From contig JASLHL010000303.1 in NCBI GenBank assembly GCA_030152225.1, forward strand, positions 1-5,733: DNA of 5,733 nucleotides. Direction: 5' to 3'. The notes beneath the pieces were generated by a model. The model had not been told where the DNA came from. It made no database searches and was given only the letters and a program-made list of their open reading frames with translations. Position numbers and translations under genes: made by a program. Of this stretch, positions 1 to 5,427 are shown in pieces. The first letter of the stretch is position 1; each line of letters starts with the position of its first letter. Origin of the DNA: Flavobacterium sp. (lineage in GTDB: Bacteria; Bacteroidota; Bacteroidia; Flavobacteriales; Flavobacteriaceae).

Positions 1-1848
1 GATACATATAAAGTAGAATCAATTGACTATAATCCACCTTTTCCTTTTTACGGTGGTGATATGATCGATTTAACACGAGACGATTATTGGTCAAATACCA
101 TCAATCTAGGATTTGACTTTTGTTTTTTTGGCAAGAGCTACAACAAAATTTTAATCACGACTAATGGGGCAATTACCTTTAGTGTTGCTGGTGAGGTAGA
201 AGGAGGTCGTTATACACCAGAAGCACATAGCCCCTGGAGTTTTTCGCAACCTATTCCGTATCAGGCAGGAACAACTGAACCGCCTTTTGTCAATGCCATT
301 TTTGGTGTGATGCAAGATTTGGATCCCAATTATTCACCGGATGACTATGCAGTAAACTATCAGATTTTGGGAACCTTCCCCTGTCGTGCTTTGGTATTTA
401 ATATCTATCACTTAGGATTGTTTGGTGTACGTCATAATCCACACGATGTAGAAGGTTCAACACAGACCTCTCAAATTGTGCTGTATGAAGGAACAAATAT
501 CATTGAAGTTCACGTGAAAAATAGACCTGTGGCCCGTGATTTTGGATCGAGTCACAATCAAAGTAATGGATTAATTGGAATTCAAAATGAAGATGGAACA
601 AAAGCACATTATCCAGGAGAAGATGGTGGCGTAAATAGAAATACCGGAAACTGGAATGCCTCGAATGAAGCTTGGCGTTTTGTTCCCAATGGGCAGTCAA
701 CCGTTGATTTTAAATGGTATAAAGACGGTGTTTTCTTTTCGTCTGAGGAAGAAATAGAGGTAGAAATCGAAAAATCAGTAAATTATACAGCAAAAGCAAT
801 GTATCAAACGTGCGAAGGGGAGGCATTCACTGTAGAACGTGTATTCAACTTTCTAAAAGAAGAATTTCAAATTCCTCAATTAGACAATCAATATGTTTGT
901 ACAACAAATGAAAATGTAAATCACACTATTTTTGTTGATATTGCTGAACAAAGACAGGCGATTCTAGCTGCTTTAGGTGCTCAGGCAAATGAACAATATA
1001 CCGTGGACTATTATGCAGATGAAGATTTAATGGATACCGTAGCTGATGAAATTGAAATTTTATCGACCCGACGTATCTATGTAAAAGTGACCAATAAAAC
1101 TACGGGTTGTTCGCGTATTAGCAGTTTCTTGGTGGAGCGCTTGCCTTTAGTAGAAGTAACGCAATTAAAGGACGTAGAGGTATGTACAAGCTATACTTTG
1201 CCTGCGTTGAAAGAGGGAGAGGGTTATTTTACTCAACCAAATGGACAAGGGGACACCTATCAAGGGGGTGACATGTATGCTGTTTATGGAGAATCTACCC
1301 TGTATATCTATAAAAAAGGAGAACAACATTGCGACAATCAAAGTACATTTAACCTTGTGATTTACGAGCCGATTCAGGCCGATGTGCTAGATAATGCAGT
1401 AATCTCCTGTCAGAATTTTGTACTCCCTCCTTTATCAGCTGGAAATAAATACTATACGGAGCCCCAAGGAGGTGGAGTTGAATTACAAGAAGGCCTAGAA
1501 ATTTTACTGCCTATGACGGTGTACATTTATGCAAGAAGAGGATCTCAATCGGTGTATTGCACAGATGAAAGTAGTTTTTCTATTGTATATGAAGAATGTC
1601 CTTTGCCTAAGGGAATTTCACCCAATGGCGATGGAATTAACGATGCCTTAGATCTCTCGGGTTATGGAGTGTCAAAAATTCAGATTTTCAATCGCCATGG
1701 TGTGGAAGTCTATACCCATGGCCAAGGTTATAAAGATCAATTTATCGGAAAAGATAAATCAGGTCAAACGCTTCCTTCAGGAACCTATTACTACATTTTA
1801 ATTTCGCATGGCGTTCAACGAACAGGTTGGTTACAGCTTAATTATTAA
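1..1848 (+). CDS. T9SS type B sorting domain (gliding-motility-associated C-terminal) secreted protein, 5'-partial
   Basis: The frame is open from base 1, so the true start and signal peptide lie upstream; 615 residues are visible, and the internal ATG at 61 is not a convincing start. Residues ~25-231 form a beta-rich domain resembling the nidogen-like N-terminal modules of Bacteroidota surface proteins (LGFDFCFFG at 36-44, TTNGAITF at 53-60, QNEDGT at 195-200, WRFVPNG at 225-231). An Ig-like segment follows (FKWYKDG at 237-243). Then come three Cys-paired modules: C300/C370, C395/C444 and C470/C520. The last two are clearly related, sharing LP.L..G..Y.T.P.G and YIY. Residues 534-615 are the type B sorting domain: PKGISPNGDGIND, then IQIFNRHGVEVY, then LPSGTYYYI near the end. 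In this family the domain directs export through the outer-membrane T9SS and is then cleaved or anchored. No porP/sprF-like partner gene lies downstream. Export is well supported; adhesin or another surface role is inference. Confidence 0.93.
   Translation, partial: DTYKVESIDYNPPFPFYGGDMIDLTRDDYWSNTINLGFDFCFFGKSYNKILITTNGAITFSVAGEVEGGRYTPEAHSPWSFSQPIPYQAGTTEPPFVNAIFGVMQDLDPNYSPDDYAVNYQILGTFPCRALVFNIYHLGLFGVRHNPHDVEGSTQTSQIVLYEGTNIIEVHVKNRPVARDFGSSHNQSNGLIGIQNEDGTKAHYPGEDGGVNRNTGNWNASNEAWRFVPNGQSTVDFKWYKDGVFFSSEEEIEVEIEKSVNYTAKAMYQTCEGEAFTVERVFNFLKEEFQIPQLDNQYVCTTNENVNHTIFVDIAEQRQAILAALGAQANEQYTVDYYADEDLMDTVADEIEILSTRRIYVKVTNKTTGCSRISSFLVERLPLVEVTQLKDVEVCTSYTLPALKEGEGYFTQPNGQGDTYQGGDMYAVYGESTLYIYKKGEQHCDNQSTFNLVIYEPIQADVLDNAVISCQNFVLPPLSAGNKYYTEPQGGGVELQEGLEILLPMTVYIYARRGSQSVYCTDESSFSIVYEECPLPKGISPNGDGINDALDLSGYGVSKIQIFNRHGVEVYTHGQGYKDQFIGKDKSGQTLPSGTYYYILISHGVQRTGWLQLNY
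1600..1845 (+). other. T9SS type B C-terminal sorting domain (CHU_C / TIGR04131-like)
   Basis: These last 82 codons of the secreted protein contain the SPNGDGIND motif, the IFNRHGVEVY strand and the LPSGTYYYI strand, ending in WLQLNY. This order is the family signature of the gliding-motility-associated C-terminal domain. The usual W-(D/N)-G between the second and third blocks is replaced by FIGKDKSG, a mild deviation. The domain sits at the extreme C-terminus, as a sorting signal should, so the protein is probably intact at this end. Confidence 0.9.
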
Positions 1849-1896
1849 GACCTTAGTCAAAAATAAAGAAGCTGTCTAATAAGCGTTACAAGATAG

Positions 1897-1927
1897 AACC
1901 TCATCTAATTTTAGGTGAGGTTTTTTT
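1897..1927 (+). terminator. Rho-independent terminator of the T9SS cargo gene
   Basis: The 10-bp stem AACCTCATCT / AGGTGAGGTT (one T-G wobble) encloses the six-base loop AATTTT and runs into seven T residues. It lies 48 bases after the stop codon, with no other gene between. It should end the transcript of the secreted protein and separate it from the repeat region downstream. Confidence 0.85.
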
Positions 1928-2039
1928 GTGAATGTTGCCTTGATTCCCTTCCGTTTTCTTCCACTCTTTGGAAAAAAAAGAGTTCTTTTCCATTATTTTT
2001 CGAAACAAAAACCCATAACTTACTGGAATTAAGTGTTTT

Positions 2040-2066
2040 GAAACAAACAAGAAACAAACAAGAAAC
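2040..2066. repeat. 11-bp tandem repeat GAAACAAACAA (2.5 copies)
   Basis: Two perfect copies of GAAACAAACAA (2040-2050 and 2051-2061) are followed by a partial copy, GAAAC (2062-2066). The array is non-coding, lies between two convergent genes, and directly precedes the CCCYTTACAAA repeat cluster, which has the same 11-bp period although its sequence is different. Confidence 0.85.
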
Positions 2067-2070
2067 GTAC

Positions 2071-2167
2071 TTGTAAAGGGTTTGTAAGGGGATAGTTAGT
2101 ACTTACAAGGGTTTTAGGCCTTTTTACCAATGTTACCCCTTACAAACCCCTTACAAACCCTTTACAA
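2071..2167. repeat. Perfect 21-bp inverted repeat with 55-bp spacer
   Basis: The left arm 2071-2091 is the exact reverse complement of the right arm 2147-2167. Each arm is built from two 11-bp-type units (TTGTAAAGGG plus TTTGTAAGGGG, or their complement). The 11-bp unit at 2081-2091 can also pair with the extra copy at 2136-2146, and CTTGTAA at 2070-2076 can pair with TTACAAG at 2103-2109, so several alternative hairpins are possible. There is no ORF inside and no T-tract typical of a terminator. The role is unknown; candidates are a dispersed palindromic element, a protein-binding array or a transcript-stabilising hairpin. Confidence 0.85.
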
Positions 2168-2177
2168 ACCCTTTACC
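2136..2177. repeat. Tandem 11-bp repeat CCCYTTACAAA
   Basis: Three consecutive 11-bp units (CCCCTTACAAA at 2136 and 2147, CCCTTTACAAA at 2158) are followed by a partial unit, CCCTTTACC (2169-2177). A further ACCCTTTACC sits apart at 2194-2203. Units in the opposite orientation occur at 2070-2091. The run overlaps the right arm of the 21-bp inverted repeat. Confidence 0.85.
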
Positions 2178-2191
2178 ATCTACTTATATGC

Positions 2192-2215
2192 TCACCCTTT
2201 ACCAAGAGGGGGTGA
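2192..2215. repeat. Short imperfect hairpin at the edge of the repeat cluster
   Basis: TCACCCTTT and AGGGGGTGA can form a 9-bp stem with two wobble pairs around the loop ACCAAG. It lies between the 11-bp repeat array and the 3' end of the methyltransferase-like gene. It could help end transcription from either side, but neither strand shows a strong T-run directly after it, so I do not call it a terminator. Confidence 0.45.
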
Positions 2216-2249
2216 CCTTTTGAGAGACCCTTTTGCTTGTAGCGCAAAA

Positions 2250-2918
2250 TTAGGCGATTCGCTTGATGGTGATCATGCTGTTATGTGCCAAACTAGAAGG
2301 CATGGATCGTACAGAAAATTGAAGAGGATCAAAGAGCTGTTTATACGTTTCGTTTCGTTCTTCATCTTCAGCAGTGAGTATAATTGTATTGAAAATAATA
2401 AAACCATTGACAGGTAAAAGTTGTTGCAGATGATTGACAAAATAGCGTTCAAATAAAAAAGAAGGCATATGACTGTCTTGAAAAATATCGATTACAATCA
2501 AATCAAATTGTTCTTGACACGCTAAAACATACTCAAAAGCATCCCGTTGGATAATCTCGTGATTTTCGTTGTAACGATCGAGATTAAAATACTTTTTCGC
2601 AACAAATAGAATAGCATCATCCAGTTCAATACTAGTGATTGAACCTGTGAAATTAACCTCATTACGAAGTAAATGGACGGTACTACCAGCGCCTAAACCA
2701 AGGTTTAGTACGCGATGCATCGCTTTAATCTTTGAATAACCAATGAATTTAAACCCCCTTTTAAATACTTGTTCTAATTGGCCATAGGAGTAATTGGTAT
2801 TTTTGGTATCCAATACCAGTTGTCCTTTAAGCCAAGTAACTTCTAACTTCGTATTGATGTTCGAACGAATTTTTCGCACGGGTATAGGAGTAAGGTAGCT
2901 CAACCATTTTTTTAGCAT
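2250..2918 (-). CDS. Spermidine synthase-like SAM-dependent methyltransferase-fold protein
   Basis: This 222-residue protein has the class I SAM-binding Rossmann fold in the spermidine/spermine-synthase-like arrangement. Visible motifs are the glycine-rich loop VLNLGLGAGST (70-80), the acidic end of strand 2 in SIELDD (96-101, with E98 as the likely ribose or aminopropyl-donor contact), RDAFEYV (125-131) and FDLIVIDIFQD (138-148). True SpeE enzymes usually carry GGGDG and DSTDP at these places and are about 280-300 residues. Here the loop is GLGAG, the catalytic-site motif is DIFQD, and most of the N-terminal beta domain is missing. Polyamine synthesis is therefore doubtful, and methyl transfer to an unknown substrate is equally possible. 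There is no signal peptide, so it should be cytoplasmic. The start ATG lies 22 bases after a TAnnTTTG box, without a strong Shine-Dalgarno, as is usual in Bacteroidota. It is probably a single-gene unit, because a terminator separates it from the lipoprotein gene upstream. Confidence 0.85.
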   Translation of the reverse strand: MLKKWLSYLTPIPVRKIRSNINTKLEVTWLKGQLVLDTKNTNYSYGQLEQVFKRGFKFIGYSKIKAMHRVLNLGLGAGSTVHLLRNEVNFTGSITSIELDDAILFVAKKYFNLDRYNENHEIIQRDAFEYVLACQEQFDLIVIDIFQDSHMPSFLFERYFVNHLQQLLPVNGFIIFNTIILTAEDEERNETYKQLFDPLQFSVRSMPSSLAHNSMITIKRIA

Positions 2919-2940
2919 ATATCTTTTTCGTCAATTTTCA

Positions 2941-2948
2941 CAAAGATA
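2941..2948 (-). promoter_or_regulatory. Candidate -7 box TATCTTTG for the methyltransferase-like gene
   Basis: On the minus strand the sequence TATCTTTG fits the Bacteroidota sigma-ABfA -7 consensus TAnnTTTG exactly and lies 22 bases before the ATG, leaving a very short leader. I could not find a TTG -33 element at the expected 17-23 base distance, so the call rests on the -7 box and its position. Confidence 0.5.
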
Positions 2949-3015
2949 CAGGAAAAAAAGCAGGTTTGTGCAGTTGTGTATTGACGTAACACAAAGGGCA
3001 ATACATGCTCCAATT

Positions 3016-3041
3016 AAAAAACCCAATCCACCTGGATTGGG
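3016..3041 (-). terminator. Rho-independent terminator of lipoprotein gene 1
   Basis: Read on the minus strand, the stem CCCAATCC / GGATTGGG (8-9 bp, tight loop) is followed by six T residues. It begins 26 bases after the stop codon of the lipoprotein gene. The stem sequence is nearly the same as in the terminator of the paralogous gene at 4414-4442, which suggests that the duplicated unit included the 3' flank. Confidence 0.85.
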
Positions 3042-3067
3042 CTTGTTTATTTTAAAACTACTATGTT

Positions 3068-3946
3068 TTATTTTGTTACCTCTACTTTTTTAGTGATATA
3101 ACTGTAGTCTATTTCATAATCCAATTCTTTTGGCTGGTTATCACTCTGATAATAGATAGAAGCTTTGATTGGATTATTGTTTTCATCATATTTATACTCT
3201 AACTGATACGTATCTAAATAAGGCGTTTTATATCCTTGTATATTATTAGGAAACGTATAAGTCAATGGAATATAGTTGACTCCTTCAAAGAGAACACTTG
3301 TTAAATCAAAAGGTAAGTCTTTGAATGGATTGTTTTTTGCGTCATATTCAATTTGCTCTGGCAATTCAGTTTTATTGTTTTGAATTTTAATTAGCTGATT
3401 TTGATTGTTGTAAGTGTAATTAAAAGTCCATGGAATAGAGGGGATCTCAGATTGAATCATTTGCTTGGCTGCGTTGTAGATAAAAGTCTGTTCCGATTTT
3501 TGACTTCCGTCATTTGATTCAATCTTACTTACTAAACCATCAGTGTAGGTGTAGGTGTAGGTATTGCGAAACATGATGTCACCTGTAATGTCCAACGTTT
3601 CTAATTGGCCTGCTTGATTAAGTTTAAAATTAAAAACACCATCTGTTACTTTTCTTATTTCGTTATCTTGGTAATAGATCACTTTATAAGTTAAAGCAGA
3701 CAGGGCAAGATGGTCATCATACGAAAAATTGAAATCAATTACATAGTCTGTTCCACTAATGTGTTGCGTGGTGCCATCTTCCTTGTATTCTTCATCATTC
3801 CAATAATAGGTGGATTTTACATGAGAAATCAGCTGTTTGTTTTCAAAGGTTGGACCTTCTGGGGTTTTGCTAGTATCATCGGAACTACATCCAACAATGG
3901 TCAAAAAAAAACTAGCAAGTGCAATAGTTTTAATTACTTTATTCAT
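3068..3946 (-). CDS. Putative surface lipoprotein 1, member of a tandem paralogous family
   Basis: This 292-residue protein has a lipoprotein signal peptide: basic MNKVIK, a hydrophobic stretch to residue 18, lipobox IVGC with Cys20, then SSDD. An acidic S-D-D run just after the Cys resembles the lipoprotein export signal that sends Bacteroidota lipoproteins to the cell surface. The mature part is rich in alternating Tyr/aromatic beta strands (TYTYTDG at 131-137, FIYNAAKQ at 155-162, NYTYNNQNQL at 176-185, YKYDENNNPI at 251-260). These recall YD-repeat-like or DUF4595-like beta sheets, though I cannot confirm either family. The C-terminal block NPFKDLPFDLT (206-216), followed by VLFEGVNYIPLTYTF, is shared with the two upstream paralogues. 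Its function is unknown; a structural or binding role at the outer membrane is inference. It has its own likely promoter and terminator, so it is probably transcribed alone. There is no clear Shine-Dalgarno. Confidence 0.9.
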   Translation of the reverse strand: MNKVIKTIALASFFLTIVGCSSDDTSKTPEGPTFENKQLISHVKSTYYWNDEEYKEDGTTQHISGTDYVIDFNFSYDDHLALSALTYKVIYYQDNEIRKVTDGVFNFKLNQAGQLETLDITGDIMFRNTYTYTYTDGLVSKIESNDGSQKSEQTFIYNAAKQMIQSEIPSIPWTFNYTYNNQNQLIKIQNNKTELPEQIEYDAKNNPFKDLPFDLTSVLFEGVNYIPLTYTFPNNIQGYKTPYLDTYQLEYKYDENNNPIKASIYYQSDNQPKELDYEIDYSYITKKVEVTK

Positions 3947-3965
3947 AAGTCAATTTATTTAGTTA

Positions 3966-3973
3966 CAAATGTA
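3966..3973 (-). promoter_or_regulatory. Candidate -7 box TACATTTG for lipoprotein gene 1
   Basis: On the minus strand TACATTTG matches the Bacteroidota -7 consensus TAnnTTTG and lies 19 bases before the ATG. The DNA upstream (to about 4060) is extremely AT-rich, which could act as an UP-like element. No TTG is seen at the -33 distance. Confidence 0.5.
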
Positions 3974-4242
3974 TGATATTTTAATTATAGTTAAAATATG
4001 TTTGTTTAAAATTAAAATGTGTTAATAAAATAAATTAATATATAGTATTTGTAATAATTAATGGGGTTATTGCGATTAAGCAGGGTGTAGTGTAACGATT
4101 GTGAAAAATAAAAGCTATAAAATGGAGTTGATTCGTTGAAAAGGGAAGGGAGTATTTCGACTTTCAACGCAATTAGTCAGCATCTTATCATAGGATTTTG
4201 GATGAGTATCTCTAGGGGAATTGACCAACAAATCGCGTTGAA
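3974..4242. other. AT-rich divergent intergenic region
   Basis: This stretch separates lipoprotein gene 1 (minus) from the candidate micro-gene (plus). Positions 3974-4060 are almost purely A and T and hold no coding frame. Positions 4121-4258 are open in one plus-strand frame (46 codons, stop at 4259-4261), but without a convincing start or recognisable protein. Three copies of CGTTGAA, described separately, occupy its right part. I see no RNA gene or mobile element here. Confidence 0.55.
4134..4242. repeat. Three CGTTGAA motifs, two direct and one inverted
   Basis: CGTTGAA occurs at 4134-4140 and 4236-4242, with its complement TTCAACG at 4163-4169. The first and second copies form an 8-bp inverted repeat (CGTTGAAA / TTTCAACG, 20-base gap). 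The second and third form another (TTCAACGC / GCGTTGAA, 64-base gap). The last copy abuts and slightly overlaps the -7 box TAAATTTG, a plausible place for an operator. No binding protein can be named, and chance occurrence in AT-rich DNA remains possible. Confidence 0.45.
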
Positions 4243-4250
4243 TAAATTTG
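4221..4250 (+). promoter_or_regulatory. Bacteroidota-type promoter TTG-N19-TAAATTTG
   Basis: TTG at 4221-4223 and TAAATTTG at 4243-4250 are separated by 19 bases, matching both parts of the flavobacterial consensus (TTG, 17-23 bases, TAnnTTTG). It is the best promoter in the window and the only one with both elements. It points rightward, into the micro-ORF at 4289, with an expected leader of about 30 bases. Confidence 0.6.
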
Positions 4251-4275
4251 GATTTCTCTGAACAAAGGGCATTTT

Positions 4276-4280
4276 GGAGG
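4276..4280 (+). promoter_or_regulatory. Shine-Dalgarno GGAGG of the micro-ORF
   Basis: GGAGG ends eight bases before the ATG at 4289, an ideal spacing. This is unusual, because the other starts in this window lack such a site, and it supports real translation of the short frame. Confidence 0.5.
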
Positions 4281-4288
4281 CTTGTAAA

Positions 4289-4393
4289 ATGGGAATTTTA
4301 TTTGGTATGATTCTCTTTCTAATTGGCGGAATTGTTTTTCGGAACTATACGCCATACCAACGCTACCTTTTTGTATTTCATATATCGAGGTGA
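4289..4393 (+). CDS. Candidate 34-residue single-pass membrane peptide
   Basis: The short frame encodes a hydrophobic N-terminal helix (MGILFGMILFLIGGIVF, residues 1-17) followed by a polar and aromatic tail beginning RNYTPYQRY (18-26) and ending HISR. The length and composition suit a small inner-membrane peptide. Support comes from context: a two-element flavobacterial promoter at 4221-4250, GGAGG eight bases upstream, an in-frame stop (4259-4261) before the start, and a shared hairpin at 4421-4442 after the stop. It is convergent with lipoprotein gene 2 and divergent from lipoprotein gene 1. I recognise no family. Alternatives are the truncated start of a lost membrane protein or a chance frame. 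Toxin-like or regulatory roles are known for such peptides but nothing here shows one. Confidence 0.4.
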   Translation: MGILFGMILFLIGGIVFRNYTPYQRYLFVFHISR

Positions 4394-4413
4394 AAGCTAA
4401 GGTCTCCTGTAAT

Positions 4414-4442
4414 AAAAAAAGCCCAATCGGGATGGATTGGGC
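4414..4442 (-). terminator. Rho-independent terminator of lipoprotein gene 2, possibly bidirectional
   Basis: The perfect 8-bp stem GCCCAATC / GATTGGGC with a six-base loop is followed, on the minus strand, by seven T residues. It starts 11 bases after the lipoprotein stop codon. On the plus strand a T-run (4450-4455) follows seven bases after the stem, so it may also serve, weakly, the micro-ORF. The stem is a near copy of the terminator at 3016-3041. Confidence 0.85.
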
Positions 4443-4453
4443 GCTTGTATTTT

Positions 4454-5329
4454 TTACATGATCGAAAGGATATGGTAGTTGTATTCAATAACCATATAGC
4501 GATTTGCTTTTGTTTTTGCTCCTTTATAAACGGTTGCTTTTTCAGGGTAATTCCCTTTATTATAGCTGTATTCAAAGGTAAATGTCGTATCATCTGATAC
4601 CTTGTAACTAGCTAAAGGATGTGGAAATTGATACGTAATTGGGACATATAACAGGTCTTCAAAAAGTAAGGTTGTCAAATCAAAGGGCAAGAAGTAAAAG
4701 GGATTTTTACCTGTTCCATAGGTAAAAGTAGCCGCATAATTCTCCGTAGAAACTTGAAGTAACTCGTTGTTTTGATTATAGTTGTATTGAACGTCAAGTT
4801 TTCGTTCCTCTTGTTCCAAAATAGAAACAGAGGCTTGGGTAAAGAGCTTGTTGGTATTGTAAATCAAATCATGTTGAAACCAAGGTTTCCCCTGATTCAC
4901 AATTTGAAAATGTTGAAGCAGATCCTTGTCATAGCTAAAGTGATACGATTGCTGTACATTGCCATGCAAGAGAATGTTCAAGGTAGTTAATTTGAATTTT
5001 TCGTTGAGTTCAAATGCAAGTTCGTGTTGAACCGCTGTGATTACTGCACCCTGATTATCGAAGGTGTGTGTATCTCTTGTGATTGAATCCAATCGATGAA
5101 AGTCCTTGTAGTTGAAGGTATAGTGTACCTGCGAACGAGGGGTTTGGCTCGTGTGATTCCCACTTGCATCACTTTCGACGTTATAAAATGTATAGTCAAG
5201 AGATGTAAGTAAATATTGATCTAGTCCATCTGGATGATCCGGTTTAGACGCGGTACTGTCATCGGAGCTACAACTACCCAAAAATAAGAATAAGCTGGCT
5301 AAGCCCACTAGTTTAAGTGAATGGTTCAT
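4454..5329 (-). CDS. Putative surface lipoprotein 2, paralogue of lipoprotein 1
   Basis: This 291-residue protein begins MNHSLK, continues with a hydrophobic stretch and has lipobox LGSC with Cys20 followed by SSDDS, the same Cys position and acidic export-signal-like run as its neighbour. The two proteins align over their whole length by eye: a Y-rich first half, a YDKDLL / YTDGLV strand pair, a central LIYN / FIYN, a YNYNQNNELLQV / YTYNNQNQLIKI strand, and the block NPFYFLPFDLTTLLFEDLLYVPITYQF (from residue 209). The end is FEYSYNKGNYPEKATVY and IEYNY. A beta-rich outer-membrane-anchored protein is inferred; ligand and function are unknown. The upstream gap to lipoprotein 3 is 98 bases without an obvious terminator, so the two may be co-transcribed, although a near-consensus -7 box precedes this gene. 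No Shine-Dalgarno is seen. Confidence 0.9.
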   Translation of the reverse strand: MNHSLKLVGLASLFLFLGSCSSDDSTASKPDHPDGLDQYLLTSLDYTFYNVESDASGNHTSQTPRSQVHYTFNYKDFHRLDSITRDTHTFDNQGAVITAVQHELAFELNEKFKLTTLNILLHGNVQQSYHFSYDKDLLQHFQIVNQGKPWFQHDLIYNTNKLFTQASVSILEQEERKLDVQYNYNQNNELLQVSTENYAATFTYGTGKNPFYFLPFDLTTLLFEDLLYVPITYQFPHPLASYKVSDDTTFTFEYSYNKGNYPEKATVYKGAKTKANRYMVIEYNYHILSIM

Positions 5330-5349
5330 GTTTGTTTTTTAGTTTGGGA

Positions 5350-5357
5350 CAAATAGA
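5350..5357 (-). promoter_or_regulatory. Weak -7-like box TCTATTTG upstream of lipoprotein gene 2
   Basis: On the minus strand TCTATTTG differs from TAnnTTTG at one fixed position and lies 20 bases before the ATG, the same distance as the better box of paralogue 1 (19 bases). The matching distance supports it, but there is no -33 TTG, and the gene may instead be read through from lipoprotein 3. Confidence 0.35.
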
Positions 5358-5427
5358 GTCTAATGTGTTAAGAAAAGGAGGTTATTTAATCAAGATATAG
5401 TGATAAAAAACCATTGTCGTATCAGTT

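Noticed and set aside
500..700. 66-codon minus-strand frame within the T9SS cargo gene
   Set aside because: It is wholly antisense to a well-supported coding region, with composition typical of a shadow frame.
1963..1983. Inverted repeat ACTCTTT / AAAGAGT considered as a second terminator
   Set aside because: The stem is only 7 bp of mostly A-T pairs, the following T-run is interrupted, and a better terminator lies just upstream.
2231..2249. Small hairpin TTTTGC / GCAAAA just after the methyltransferase-like stop codon, considered as its terminator
   Set aside because: The 6-bp stem is weak and AT-rich, and no T-tract follows on the minus strand; termination here is unproven.
2130..2417. 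95-codon plus-strand open frame across the repeat array
   Set aside because: Its first part is translated tandem repeat and the rest is antisense to the methyltransferase-like gene; there is no recognisable domain, promoter or ribosome binding site.
3710..3976. 88-codon plus-strand frame with a hydrophobic start
   Set aside because: It is antisense to the lipoprotein 1 signal-peptide region; its hydrophobic look arises from the complementary strand of a real gene.
4121..4261. 46-codon open plus-strand frame before the micro-ORF
   Set aside because: The only ATG is late (4202), giving 19 residues, and no ribosome binding site or domain is visible. The promoter at 4221-4250 lies inside it, so it is probably non-coding.
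4378..4593. 71-codon minus-strand frame overlapping the end of lipoprotein gene 2
   Set aside because: It is in another frame of the same strand, spans the terminator, and shows no family features.
4772..4990. 72-codon plus-strand frame inside lipoprotein gene 2
   Set aside because: It is fully antisense to the supported gene and has no supporting signals.
5374..5381. AAAGGAGG, a perfect Shine-Dalgarno-like sequence on the plus strand
   Set aside because: No start codon follows at a useful distance; the next bases run into an in-register TAA and no ORF opens.
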